In this document: positions 22,904 to 31,512 of the stretch, in pieces
How positions within the stretch are numbered: the stretch's first letter is position 1
Layout of the letters: the number at the start of each line of letters is the position of its first letter
Source: Roseomonas sp.
GTDB lineage: Bacteria > Pseudomonadota > Alphaproteobacteria > Acetobacterales > Acetobacteraceae
DNA: 34,397 nt
Assembly (NCBI GenBank): GCA_020249825.1
Contig: JADCEX010000188.1
Span: forward strand, 1 to 34,397
Direction: 5' to 3'
The notes under the pieces: model-generated
What the model was told of the DNA's origin: nothing
What the model saw: the letters and a program-made list of their open reading frames with translations, nothing else
Databases searched by the model: none
Translations under genes and position numbers: made by a program

Positions 22904-23188
22904 TCATTCGGAGGGTTGGCTTTTGCGACGACGCTCAAGGAACTTTGTCTTGGCAACCTCGAAATCCTCGGTAGGATTGCACAGACGCCTCACCGGCAGC
23001 AGCACGAAGTCGCAAAAAAGGTCCCAGTAGTCGCCATCCGATACAACGAGCCATCCGCCCAGCGATTGCGCCGAAAGCCCTTCTTTGGCAGCGTGGATAT
23101 CGTCATCACTGGGGTCTGAGTGACGGCCAAGCCAGATGTGCCGGCCATCTTCGCCGAGTACTAGCCAACGCCGATCCTTCGCCTTCAC
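22904..23188 (-). CDS. Small conserved hypothetical protein (94 aa)
   Basis: From a GTG at 23186-23188 (AAAGG about 10 bases upstream) the frame gives RRWLVLGEDGRHIWLGRHSD, then SAQSLGGWLVVSDGDYWDLF and a basic tail. I recall this WLVLGEDGR/LGRHxDP/GGWLxVxxGDYW pattern in short alphaproteobacterial proteins of unknown role, so I regard it as a real gene. It lies between the STAND gene and the cytosine methyltransferase on the same strand, 130 bases from the latter. Membership of a defence operon is possible but not shown. Confidence 0.6.
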   Translation of the reverse strand: MKAKDRRWLVLGEDGRHIWLGRHSDPSDDDIHAAKEGLSAQSLGGWLVVSDGDYWDLFCDFVLLPVRRLCNPTEDFEVAKTKFLERRRKSQPSE

Positions 23189-23318
23189 GGAAAAAAAACC
23201 TTTCTGTCACTCATAGCTTGCCGATCCGTTCGTCACCTAGCAACTGGAGAACGCGCGCCCCTGACTGGGAGGGATATAGATTGCGCATCAGCGTCGCAGC
23301 AGCCATTGGGCGTCGGTC

Positions 23319-24383
23319 CTATTCTGCTGCGACCGGCAGTAGAATTGTTCCTGCCGGGTGTAGATCTTCTGTTGCAATCAAGCTTGAACCCCGATTTGCT
23401 GCCGCAACGGTGACGCTTTTTGGGGCTGCAGTGATGGCCGACACGATCGCCGACATTACGGGTGGGGCAACGCCGTTTCCGAGCAGCCTGATCCGGTCCC
23501 GACGCTGACCAATGCCATCCAGCGAGTATTCCCCGACGAAGCCCATGGCGGCCATGAGTTCCTCGACCTGAAGCATGCGCAGCATTGGAGTGTTGCCGTC
23601 CCAGGTCACTAACCCGAACCTATCGATCGTCGTGATGGTGCGCAACGGCCTATCCAACGGCTGCCATCCTCCGGCACCGTCGCTGCCGTAATAGACGATG
23701 AGAAACGGCACTCCCTTGCCGAGTTGCTTTATCGCGCGCTCTGCACGTTGAAGGGTAGCGGGCGCACGGCCTTCGCGGCGCAGCGGCCGCGACCGATGCG
23801 TCCCCTCTTTCGCCAGGATGCTCTTCACCGTCGGGGGGCGCCCGCTCCTGGGCAAAATCCTCTCCGGCGGCTCAGCTTCCAGGTCACCTACGATGAATAC
23901 TCTGCGGCGGGTCTGGGCTACCCCGAACTTCGAGGAATCCAGCACATAGATTCGCGTCTTATAGCCGAGCTCCTCCAGCTCGTTCAGTAGCGGTTTATAG
24001 CCGTCCCAGCCGCGCATGTGGACCACATTCTCGAGGATGACCCACCGCGGTCTCGGGTCCAAGTCCCGGGCAAAGTTCGTAACGTAGAACGCCGTCCGCT
24101 TGCTTCCCTCGTCCCTGGGGCGGGCACCCCTTGCGCAGGTGTGGTGGGTGCACTCTGGCGAACCGAGTAGCAGGTCAATCGTGCCAATGTCGCCGAGGTC
24201 TGCGGGACCCGTTTCGGGAGTCATCGTCAGATGGACAGCTTTTGCCTTCGGGAAACTCTTTCTATAGGCGCTGACTGCCGTGTCCCAGGCATCTACGCCG
24301 CACACGATCTCGGCCCCCGCAGCCTGGGCACCCCAGCTGCTACCACCACCGCCACAAAAAAGGTCTAGCACTTTGACTGACAC
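23319..24383 (-). CDS. C5-cytosine DNA methyltransferase
   Basis: The 354-residue protein has motif I DLFCGGGG (7-14), the catalytic loop GSPECTHH (74-81) with Cys78, motif VI ENV (118-120), motif VIII QTRRR (157-161) and the C-terminal RLLGNGVAPPV (motif X type). The usual PCQ is PEC-T here, one position shifted; I recall this as a known subfamily. The target recognition region (about 180-250) is short. It would methylate cytosine in a specific site, probably guarding host DNA. A Vsr-type gene lies 49 bases upstream on the same strand, consistent with either mismatch repair at deaminated sites or restriction. Confidence 0.88.
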   Translation of the reverse strand: MSVKVLDLFCGGGGSSWGAQAAGAEIVCGVDAWDTAVSAYRKSFPKAKAVHLTMTPETGPADLGDIGTIDLLLGSPECTHHTCARGARPRDEGSKRTAFYVTNFARDLDPRPRWVILENVVHMRGWDGYKPLLNELEELGYKTRIYVLDSSKFGVAQTRRRVFIVGDLEAEPPERILPRSGRPPTVKSILAKEGTHRSRPLRREGRAPATLQRAERAIKQLGKGVPFLIVYYGSDGAGGWQPLDRPLRTITTIDRFGLVTWDGNTPMLRMLQVEELMAAMGFVGEYSLDGIGQRRDRIRLLGNGVAPPVMSAIVSAITAAPKSVTVAAANRGSSLIATEDLHPAGTILLPVAAE

Positions 24384-24432
24384 AGTTCGACATACTACCG
24401 ATTCGGGCTCGGATGAACACCCTTTGTCCCTG

Positions 24433-24867
24433 CTAAGACGAAGATTCCGGGGATCGTGTCAAGGACTGGCCCCGCCGCCTCGGAAGGGCTTCCTCAACCC
24501 GCTGAACGCAGCGAAGCAAGTCACCATTCACTTGATGCTCCCAGATGCGAATGACCTTCCAACCATTGCGCCGCAGCTTACGGAAGTTTCTGGCGTCGCG
24601 GCGACGGGTAGCCTCGATCTTGGCCTCCCACTTCTCTGATAGCTTGTCCTTCCATACGGGGAAGCGCCACCCGTGCCAGAAGTCCCCGTCGATAAAGACG
24701 GCAACCATTGAATGGCGAAAAAGGATATCTGGCCGACCGGGCAGATCACGAGCATGGGTCTCGAACTCCCAGCCACGGCCCCGCAATGCTTCGGCGACCG
24801 CGCGTTCCGGCCCAGTATCCTTGCCCCGGATCCTGGACATGACCGCACTCCGGGTCTTTGGGGACAT
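24433..24867 (-). CDS. vsr: Vsr-family endonuclease
   Basis: I chose MSPKTRSAVMSRIRGKDTGP at 24865-24867, preceded by GGGGAGA, over the longer frame to 24954. The 144-residue protein shows LPGRPDILF (42-50), AVFIDGDFWHG (56-66), NFRKLRRNGWKVIRIWEH (94-111). These match Vsr, which nicks beside T:G mismatches left by deamination of 5-methylcytosine. The cysteine zinc ligands of the E. coli enzyme are absent (IDGDFWHG instead of a Cys-containing loop). Related zinc-less members occur with methyltransferases, so it may instead be the restriction nuclease of the pair. Confidence 0.85.
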   Translation of the reverse strand: MSPKTRSAVMSRIRGKDTGPERAVAEALRGRGWEFETHARDLPGRPDILFRHSMVAVFIDGDFWHGWRFPVWKDKLSEKWEAKIEATRRRDARNFRKLRRNGWKVIRIWEHQVNGDLLRCVQRVEEALPRRRGQSLTRSPESSS

Positions 24868-25073
24868 GAAATCTCCCCGGTGCCGACGCTTGCCAGGAGC
24901 CGCGAAAGCATTTCGGTCTGTCCTAAGCGCTGAATCTCGGTTTTCTTCTTGCACTGAAGCTCCAGGGATTTATCCTGGGCCGCAGCGAACCCAGGGGTAG
25001 CACGCTGTCGAGCCAGGAGGACATACGTAGGCGCATTGAATCCAGGATTGGCCAGGGAGAGTTCCTGGCCAAC

Positions 25074-26300
25074 ATGCTTTACCTCGCCAGACGCGAGTCC
25101 GAACAGGCTCAGGAGCAGTTCGTTGACCGCTTGGCCCGAATTGCAGCTACCGTCCGGGACCTCCTCGAGAATAATGGGCTGGTTCGGTCACTGACTTACC
25201 GCCCCAGCGTCTACTGGCCGACCCTGAAGGGCAACGCTTATGCATTCATCGACGGGGGGGTCGCGAATATCGAATTGCCCTCCGCCGCGCCGATAGGCAT
25301 TCGTGTCGGCTCCTATGTGGTCAGGCCAGGCGACGAAACGGACGCCCGCGAAAAGTTCGCCATAGAGCTCGCCCTGGTAGATGACCTCTTCAGTGACCAA
25401 GGTATCCTGTTTGACGACGATTTCCAGGACATCGCAAAGCTACGGGATGCGGCGCGCATGTCGAGCGAGATCGCGGCAGCCCTGAAGCTGGCCCAGACAG
25501 GCCCACCGGACAGTCTGAACGCCGTCATCGTTCACGGACCGCTCGTGAACCCAGTTGCGCCATACGGTCTCGAGGGTTTCCCGCCCTTCGGCTTGGTAGC
25601 ATGCAGAAAGTTTCTGGCAAACGATGCGTGGGATGGCGACGAAACGGCGAGGAACTTCGTGTCGGTCTACCTCGAGCAGCTCAAGGCACTTCGCGATACC
25701 GGCACGCCCGTAGTTGGCGCGGTAGAGCGCTCCATCGGTCGGGACCCTGTAGTCCTACGCAGGTTGCTCGACAAGCTCCAGCGTGACGGCGTGCTGAAGC
25801 AGAACGAAGCGAAGAAGGTCGAGGACGAGGTCATTGCCTACGGCTTGAACGACGCGGCGCTCCTCGATGTGGTGCTCGCCGAGGGTGAATATGTGACGCC
25901 CATTCCGGTCATGCGTCAGGGACCGGAGAGCAAGTGGCCGGAAGAATGGAAGCGCTGGATCCGCGAATACCCAGACGCCCTGACTACGTACCTGAAGCCC
26001 TCCGCGCTCGTGATGCCCTTCCGCATCGAGGCATTTGAAAATATCGCGGATTTCGAAGCGGTGCTGGACCTGATCCTGCATACGAGCCGCCTGCTGCCGA
26101 GCTACGGCTTCCCGGTTGGCCTCGATATTGTGGACAAGTTCGCCAAGGTCCCCGCCTGGATGTCGCGGAGCATCAAGGGGCAGCACCAAATCGTGCTACT
26201 GAAAAAAGCACTTGAGAGCGGCGACCCGGCGACCATCGCCTTCGCGAAGAGAGTTCTTGCGGCAAAAGGGCGGGACTGGCTGTTCCGCCCAACGGCCTGA
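25074..26300 (+). CDS. NurA-domain nuclease
   Basis: The 408-residue reading from the ATG at 25074 has the NurA signature AYAFIDGGVANIEL (FIDGG at 58-62), whose Asp binds the catalytic manganese. A late conserved block, YGFPVGLDIVDKFAKVP, follows. NurA is a 5'-3' nuclease that acts on DNA ends with the HerA translocase, encoded 11 bases downstream. The start is uncertain: the same frame is open for about 140 bases upstream and reads SSQEDIRRRIESRIGQGEF just before the ATG, without an ATG, GTG or TTG. A CTG start near 25005 behind AGGGG is possible. It is divergent from Dcm-Vsr and shares a 206-base promoter gap. Confidence 0.82.
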   Translation: MLYLARRESEQAQEQFVDRLARIAATVRDLLENNGLVRSLTYRPSVYWPTLKGNAYAFIDGGVANIELPSAAPIGIRVGSYVVRPGDETDAREKFAIELALVDDLFSDQGILFDDDFQDIAKLRDAARMSSEIAAALKLAQTGPPDSLNAVIVHGPLVNPVAPYGLEGFPPFGLVACRKFLANDAWDGDETARNFVSVYLEQLKALRDTGTPVVGAVERSIGRDPVVLRRLLDKLQRDGVLKQNEAKKVEDEVIAYGLNDAALLDVVLAEGEYVTPIPVMRQGPESKWPEEWKRWIREYPDALTTYLKPSALVMPFRIEAFENIADFEAVLDLILHTSRLLPSYGFPVGLDIVDKFAKVPAWMSRSIKGQHQIVLLKKALESGDPATIAFAKRVLAAKGRDWLFRPTA

Positions 26301-26311
26301 CTGGAGAAAAG

Positions 26312-28201
26312 ATGGACGGCACCGACGCATCGAAGGCGGCAAGGTCGAGAGGGGCTGACGGCGTTCCGGCTGGGTGGACGCGCATCGGCACGGTTGTCGG
26401 TGATGCATCCACCTCTGGGTACACGTTCATCCTCCGAAGCCTACAGGGAAAGCTAGGCGACATCGTCGCAACTCGCGTCGAGGTTCCCGCTGATACCGAC
26501 GGCTCGAAGCGGGTCGCTACGGTCTGGGGCAGGATTGTTGGCATCTCACGAACCAATCCCTTCTTTCCGGCCGAGGCCGCACAGGAGTTGGCGGACGAGA
26601 ATGTAAGGTTCCTTGATACGGTGCTTTCAGGCAGCCGCGATCATCTAGAAGCTGAAGTCCTGATTCTTGGAACCACATTTGGCGCCGATCCGGGGGCGAC
26701 TCAGTTGTCTCCGCTGACCTATCCGGTGAAGCCGTCGGCTGAGGTCTTCTATCCAGGCGCCGATGATGTCCGGCGCCTGCTGACTGGCGACGATGAAACG
26801 AAGAAACCGCCTCCTTCCAAGCTGCACATTGGCAGCCTGATCGCTCGCGGTGACGTGGACGTGTCGCTGGGAGCGAAGCAGGTGGTGTCCCGGCACCTCG
26901 CCATCCTCGCCATGACCGGCGGCGGCAAGACGGTGGCCGCCCGTCGTATCATCCGGGAACTCATCGAGATCGGCTACCCGCTGATTATCTTCGACCCGCA
27001 TGGCGATTATCTGGGCCTCGCCGAGAAGCAGAAGCTGTTCCCGAAGTCGCGTATCCGCACCTGGTACCCGATGCTCCGAGTGCGGGACGGCAACCTGGGT
27101 TCGGTGACCGAGCTCATCGAGAAGATGGGTAAGCGGCTCACCGACGCGCAGCAGCAGCTGTTCCTCTACCTCCTGAACAACACCAAGGTGACGGACGGCG
27201 AGGAGGCTGCCGACTACATCCGTAAGATGATCGGGCACGCTGAAGGCATCGCCACGAAGAAGCGCAAGAAGGACGAGCATCTGGATGAGGAGTTGGAGTC
27301 CATCCGGCTACCAACCATCCAGGCTGCTAAGCGGTCGCTGGAATTCGTACTGGCGAACCTTCAGCAGATGAAGGGGAACAATGAGCGTCTCCGCAGCCAG
27401 GAGCGGTTCAAGGGGTACGACTTCCGGGAAATGCCGGACCCTTGGGACTCGCCGGACGACATCGTGTCACCTGGGTTGGTCTCCATCTTCTATCTGGCGG
27501 GCTATGACCACCTGAACCAGTCGGCGATCGTCAGCATGGTGCTGGAAGCGCTGTTCGCGCACCGCTCGACACTGTCGGGAGTCATCCCGCCATTCCAGGC
27601 CATCATCGAGGAAGCTCACAACTTCATCCCGAGCAGACAGGAAGGCACGGACGAGACGCCGTCACTGCCGACCATCCGGAAGGTCATCACCGAAGGGCGG
27701 AAATTTGGGACGGGCCTAGTCCTAATCTCGCAGCGGCCTTCCCGTCTCGACGAAACAACTCTTGCCCAGTGCAACAGCTTTCTGGTGCTGCGACTGGTGA
27801 ATCCCAACGACAAGCGCTTCGTCCGGTCGGTGATGGAAAACCTGTCGGAACAGGATGCCAACATCCTTCAGACCTTCGGACCGGGTCAGGGCATCGTATC
27901 CGGCCAAGCCGTCCGGTTCCCGCTCCTGGTGAAGGTAAAGTTCGACGAGGACCTCGTCAGCGACGCGATCGGCGACGAGGATTTCATCGCAGAGGCTGGC
28001 CGCTGGAAGCCAGATGCCCGTCGCAAAGCGAACGCGGAGAGCGTCGCCCGGAACCTTGACGGGGAGCGCTCCAGCGGGTTTTCCAGCAGTGCCGGAACAT
28101 CAGGGGCGAAAACAGGAACGCGCAGCGCGCCAGGTACGGACAGGCGGACAAAGAAGAAGCCTGGGCGCCGCGGACGCGGTGGCGTTAAGCCGGACTACTG
28201 A
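26312..28201 (+). CDS. HerA-type hexameric DNA translocase ATPase
   Basis: GGAG precedes the ATG by 6 bases. The 629-residue protein has an N-terminal HAS-barrel region (about 20-125). The HerA/FtsK-like ATPase follows with Walker A LAMTGGGKTVAAR (199-211), FDPHGDYLGL (227-236), Walker B FQAIIEEAHNFIP (428-440) and the arginine-finger region LISQRPSRLDE. The last 60 residues are Ser/Gly-rich and then strongly basic (RRTKKKPGRRGRGG), probably a DNA-binding tail. HerA hexamers push DNA into the NurA nuclease. In bacteria, HerA paired with various effectors is a recognised antiphage design, and the setting here agrees. Confidence 0.88.
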   Translation: MDGTDASKAARSRGADGVPAGWTRIGTVVGDASTSGYTFILRSLQGKLGDIVATRVEVPADTDGSKRVATVWGRIVGISRTNPFFPAEAAQELADENVRFLDTVLSGSRDHLEAEVLILGTTFGADPGATQLSPLTYPVKPSAEVFYPGADDVRRLLTGDDETKKPPPSKLHIGSLIARGDVDVSLGAKQVVSRHLAILAMTGGGKTVAARRIIRELIEIGYPLIIFDPHGDYLGLAEKQKLFPKSRIRTWYPMLRVRDGNLGSVTELIEKMGKRLTDAQQQLFLYLLNNTKVTDGEEAADYIRKMIGHAEGIATKKRKKDEHLDEELESIRLPTIQAAKRSLEFVLANLQQMKGNNERLRSQERFKGYDFREMPDPWDSPDDIVSPGLVSIFYLAGYDHLNQSAIVSMVLEALFAHRSTLSGVIPPFQAIIEEAHNFIPSRQEGTDETPSLPTIRKVITEGRKFGTGLVLISQRPSRLDETTLAQCNSFLVLRLVNPNDKRFVRSVMENLSEQDANILQTFGPGQGIVSGQAVRFPLLVKVKFDEDLVSDAIGDEDFIAEAGRWKPDARRKANAESVARNLDGERSSGFSSSAGTSGAKTGTRSAPGTDRRTKKKPGRRGRGGVKPDY

Positions 28202-28325
28202 CGCCCAACCAAGCCTGCATATCTTATGGCACGCACGTGCGCATTTGAATTATAGACAAATTTCGATTGAGTCTGTTTCTTAAGGCGACGGACGGATGAA
28301 ATGCTGCAGGTTCATTGATATGTAG

Positions 28326-28433
28326 GTCATCGGGATTGTGAGGGAACAGGAAGCCGCCGCTGTGACAGCGGATTTTGCCGCCGTCACGGGATCAGCCAGG
28401 CGACATTCTACGAGCGGAAGGCCAATTCTGGGA
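28326..28433 (+). pseudogene. IS3-family transposase orfA fragment, frameshifted
   Basis: Allowing one base shift near 28376, the sequence reads VIGIVREQEAAAVTADF then CRRHGISQATFYERKANSG. From memory this is the HTH of IS3-group OrfA. It lacks the start, the leucine zipper and orfB. It is fused in frame to an unrelated 48-residue stretch (GYGRPGYLLTLEGLKRGEDF and on) that ends at 28577. It marks past transposition next to the HerA gene. Confidence 0.68.
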
Positions 28434-28567
28434 GCCGTGCGGCGGCAGTTTGGCTATGGGCGGCCCGGCTATCTGCTGACGCTGGAGGGGCTGAAGCGAG
28501 GGGAAGACTTCCCCCTTTACGAATACTTGGAACATGATGATGATCGAACAAAAAGGGAGTCTGGCCT

Positions 28568-29083
28568 ATGTCGCTGATATTTGACCCCGTTTCGAAGAAG
28601 ATAAAGTACCGTGACACGGTCATCGGGGAACACGTATACGAGAATGGGCGATCTATCGTTCGCCTTAACTTGGAGTACGAAACTGCCGATGACTGGATCC
28701 CACCGCTAAGCTGGTTGGCCCATGGGCTGTCTTTGCTGAATGAGAACCGCCCCGCACCTGCCCTGTTGGAACTGGAGACACACGAGGACGGGATTGCCGA
28801 AGAATTTGAGTGCGTCCGGTTTCTGACCGAGAGGCAAGTGAGGCGGAAAAATTTCATTTGGTCATTTCACAAGAACGACGCAGATAATTGGCCATCTTCC
28901 CTACATGGCCATGAGTACGAAAAGGGCTTGACGCTCGACGTGATTACTGGCGAAGTCTACGATAAAAGTACGCGTCAACTCTGCAAGCGGCTCAAGAGCA
29001 AGGACCTAAAAAAAATTCAGTATGAACTGAGAAGTTCAAAGGATTTCGGCGAAGCTGTAAAGAAATTCATCGACAAAGACTGA
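28568..29083 (+). CDS. Unknown protein with a HGH-type conserved motif (171 aa)
   Basis: The ATG follows GGGAG by about 9 bases. The 171-residue protein is soluble. It has an N-terminal beta-rich part and a polar C-terminal part with WSFHKNDADNWPSSLHGHEY followed by KGLTLDVITGEVYDK and a Lys-rich end. I have seen the HKxDxDxxPSxxHGHxxxxxLxLDxxTGxxY pattern in short proteins near mobile and defence genes but cannot name a family. The clustered His, Asp and Glu could bind a metal. Its base composition is more AT-rich than its neighbours. It lies between HerA and AIPR, so a defence role is an inference from position. Confidence 0.7.
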   Translation: MSLIFDPVSKKIKYRDTVIGEHVYENGRSIVRLNLEYETADDWIPPLSWLAHGLSLLNENRPAPALLELETHEDGIAEEFECVRFLTERQVRRKNFIWSFHKNDADNWPSSLHGHEYEKGLTLDVITGEVYDKSTRQLCKRLKSKDLKKIQYELRSSKDFGEAVKKFIDKD

Positions 29084-29442
29084 TCCGTTTGATGACCATA
29101 ATCGGCTCGGCGAGCGCCTGCCCTTTCTGAACCATTCCCGCTACGGCCAAATGAAGCAAAATCATACGACTTGGCGCGCCCTCCTGACTCGTTGCCAATT
29201 TTTGGCAGGGCCTTTTTCTCAATGCTCTGCCCCCAGTTAGTGATTACCTGCTGCTAGCGTTTTAGCTGGGGCTGGAAAACAATTTGACTGTGACTTTGCA
29301 TGCCAGCGAGCCCGACGCAAGGAACCTTTATGTGCCGATGACGGGTGCTGCCCGCCGCTGACCACCAGTGGACCGAGACCAGTCCTATATGTCTGATCCG
29401 CATTGAGCAAACGGCGCCATCCATCGGCCAACTCCGGCAAGG
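29084..29442. other. Intergenic stretch between converging genes, no supported gene
   Basis: The 359 bases between the unknown gene and AIPR hold the terminator-like hairpin at 29193-29217. A minus-strand open frame (29237-29650) overlaps AIPR in another phase and looks like a shadow. I see no ribosome-binding site or recognisable product. Confidence 0.4.
29193..29217 (+). terminator. Hairpin with T-run after the defence genes
   Basis: TGCCAA (29193-29198) and TTGGCA (29202-29207) pair around TTT, and a run of five T follows at 29213-29217. It lies about 110 bases after the stop of the unknown gene. The stem is short, so strength is uncertain. Confidence 0.45.
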
Positions 29443-31485
29443 TCAATCGGGTAGAATACTCGCCCGCCTTGCCGCTGAAACTAAACGTGCCCCGCGCACT
29501 GCTTGCTTTAAAGATGGTTCTTTTTGCCAATGCTCCATTGCGTATCCACTGATGGTGTGTGCGACCTTCCTGTCTAATTCGTCGATGCCTGGGGTCCTTG
29601 CCGCCCAGGCCATCAACAATGCCCATTGCTCCCCGTCCAGAGCCATGCATGTCATCACAGGATCTTCGGCGTGGGCTCGAGGTCCGTTCACGCCATCCTC
29701 ATCAGAAACCTCTGCCCCTATCTCTGCAGGAAGCGGCGCGGGCAGTGGCAGGGCTAGGCCACGAATGATCTCCCAGCAGCCTTCCTTTTTGCACCATTCG
29801 GTGACGTTGCGCTTACCGGCGCTGTCGATGATGGCGTGATGGATGAGGGGCGCCCATGAAGCGAGCATCGAAGCCAGCTCGGAGGAGACCTCTTGAAACT
29901 CCCAAATATCGTCGAGGTCTACCCTGTTACCGAATTCTGACGCGAGCTTCGCGACCATGAACGTCACCACGTTTGCGCCGTAGGACTGCAGCTTGGCCTT
30001 GCGCACCACCCCTTGCGCCGCCTTGAAGATGAGGGCCTTGGCGATCGTATCTTCATAGAATTCCCGATCAGGCTCCCAGCCCTCGCCCATCCGTTCGCGC
30101 AGCTTGAACATAAAGGCAGCATAGTTCTTCTGGGCGCCCCTGCTGACTGTGTGCGGCTCACCCCACCAAGTCATTAGGAACTTTGCAAGGTCGGCCTTCC
30201 CGAAGTGCTGGGCCTTCGGAAGCATGCGGTCGAACTCACGGCGCTTTGCGGGGGTGGTCCCATGGCGCATCCGAGCAACTTGATAGGAGCCACGGGCGCG
30301 CTCATAAAACCAGCGCGTCTCCTCGCCAGGGCACCAGACTGTCTCTGACAGTGTCTCAAATTTCTGGTGAAAAACATCGCTGGCAGAAAGGTCGGCAATC
30401 TGGATAGGATTCTGAGTGTTAGCAAAGCGCGCGATGAGAGGCACAAACTCCTGAAGCTTCTCAGCAGGCACCAGGGTCAGCTTCATCGAGACGGCCACCT
30501 GATCGAGCGACAGCTTATCCACCTTTTTGGCACGATGGATGGATGCGGTCGTTTGAGCGCCATTGACGATCTGCAAACCCTTGAGGCGGTGGATCACCGT
30601 CTCACCGCTTAGGGTGCCAACTTCGATATCGTCAGCTGTGGCGGTCAAGCCGTTGTTATAGGCCAGAAAGCGGCCTGGCTGTTCCTCAATAGTCTTCCTG
30701 ATTCCTTTGTTCACGCCGCCCTTCGCCTGAAGGAAGGAGCGGACATTGAATTCGAATAGCCTAGCGCCGTAGCGCTCGTAGAGATCGTAAATAACATTAC
30801 CGGGCACGACGAGGAGGAACGTCTGATATTCGGCCGGAGGGGGCTTCATCTCAAGGCATGTAATCGGGCGACCCATCAGTGCCTTAAAATCCACCTCAAT
30901 GCGATCGCGGGAGACCTCCTCGCCACTCGCCCTGTAAAGGCGCTCCAGATCCCAAACTTCAGTCTCGACCGTCCTACCAAGGACCGTGATGTCCTCGACT
31001 GCGCGATCCCTGACGCGGGCATTGGTAAGGAGATGCACACGGACATCCTCAATGCGCGCAATCTCCTCGCGGATGAGGGCTGCAGCGCCTCCCGCGGCTG
31101 AATCGCGGGAGAACCGGTCATGGTCGCCCTTGGCAGCATATTCGAAAAAGCGCGCCGCACCGCCGGACAAACGCGCTACCTCCTTGGTGGGCAAGTTTGC
31201 GGGACCATCTGGAGGCACGAATATGGCCGTGAACAGGTCCAGGCGAGTGGAGTCCTCGGGCAGCGAATAGCCGAGGATTCGGCATGGGCGCCTTAGTCCA
31301 TGATCCTCATGCGGACACAGGTCATGTCCTGCGACCGCGCCGGCTTCCTCAAGATACCCAAGCATGGCCTCCGCGAGCGCTATGTCAGCAGCCAGCGGGT
31401 TCGCCTGGTCCTGTTCCGCCAAGGCCTCTGCTGCCTGGGCTCGAAGCGTTCCAGCGAATTCTTCGAGGAGCTGGTCCTCAAACAC
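29443..31485 (-). CDS. AIPR-family abortive infection protein
   Basis: I place the start at the GTG at 31483-31485, with GGGGAGG about 9 bases upstream; an in-frame GTG at 31512 is the alternative but has no such site. The roughly 680-residue protein contains the AIPR (PF10592) core: RFLAYNNGLTATADDIE, LKGLQIVNGAQTTASIHRA and FANTQNPIQIADLSA. AIPR proteins were described as abortive phage-resistance factors and often lie with restriction-type genes. The biochemical activity is not settled to my knowledge. It is encoded facing the HerA operon and separated from Dcm-Vsr only by the NurA-HerA block. The gene starts about 440 bases from the tRNA-Ser. Confidence 0.86.
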   Translation of the reverse strand: MFEDQLLEEFAGTLRAQAAEALAEQDQANPLAADIALAEAMLGYLEEAGAVAGHDLCPHEDHGLRRPCRILGYSLPEDSTRLDLFTAIFVPPDGPANLPTKEVARLSGGAARFFEYAAKGDHDRFSRDSAAGGAAALIREEIARIEDVRVHLLTNARVRDRAVEDITVLGRTVETEVWDLERLYRASGEEVSRDRIEVDFKALMGRPITCLEMKPPPAEYQTFLLVVPGNVIYDLYERYGARLFEFNVRSFLQAKGGVNKGIRKTIEEQPGRFLAYNNGLTATADDIEVGTLSGETVIHRLKGLQIVNGAQTTASIHRAKKVDKLSLDQVAVSMKLTLVPAEKLQEFVPLIARFANTQNPIQIADLSASDVFHQKFETLSETVWCPGEETRWFYERARGSYQVARMRHGTTPAKRREFDRMLPKAQHFGKADLAKFLMTWWGEPHTVSRGAQKNYAAFMFKLRERMGEGWEPDREFYEDTIAKALIFKAAQGVVRKAKLQSYGANVVTFMVAKLASEFGNRVDLDDIWEFQEVSSELASMLASWAPLIHHAIIDSAGKRNVTEWCKKEGCWEIIRGLALPLPAPLPAEIGAEVSDEDGVNGPRAHAEDPVMTCMALDGEQWALLMAWAARTPGIDELDRKVAHTISGYAMEHWQKEPSLKQAVRGARLVSAARRASILPD

Positions 31486-31512
31486 TTCTGATGACCCTCC
31501 CCGAGCCCGCAC

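Noticed and set aside
29237-29650. Minus-strand open frame overlapping the end of the AIPR gene
   Set aside because: It runs in another phase over a well-supported gene and has no ribosome-binding site or recognisable product.
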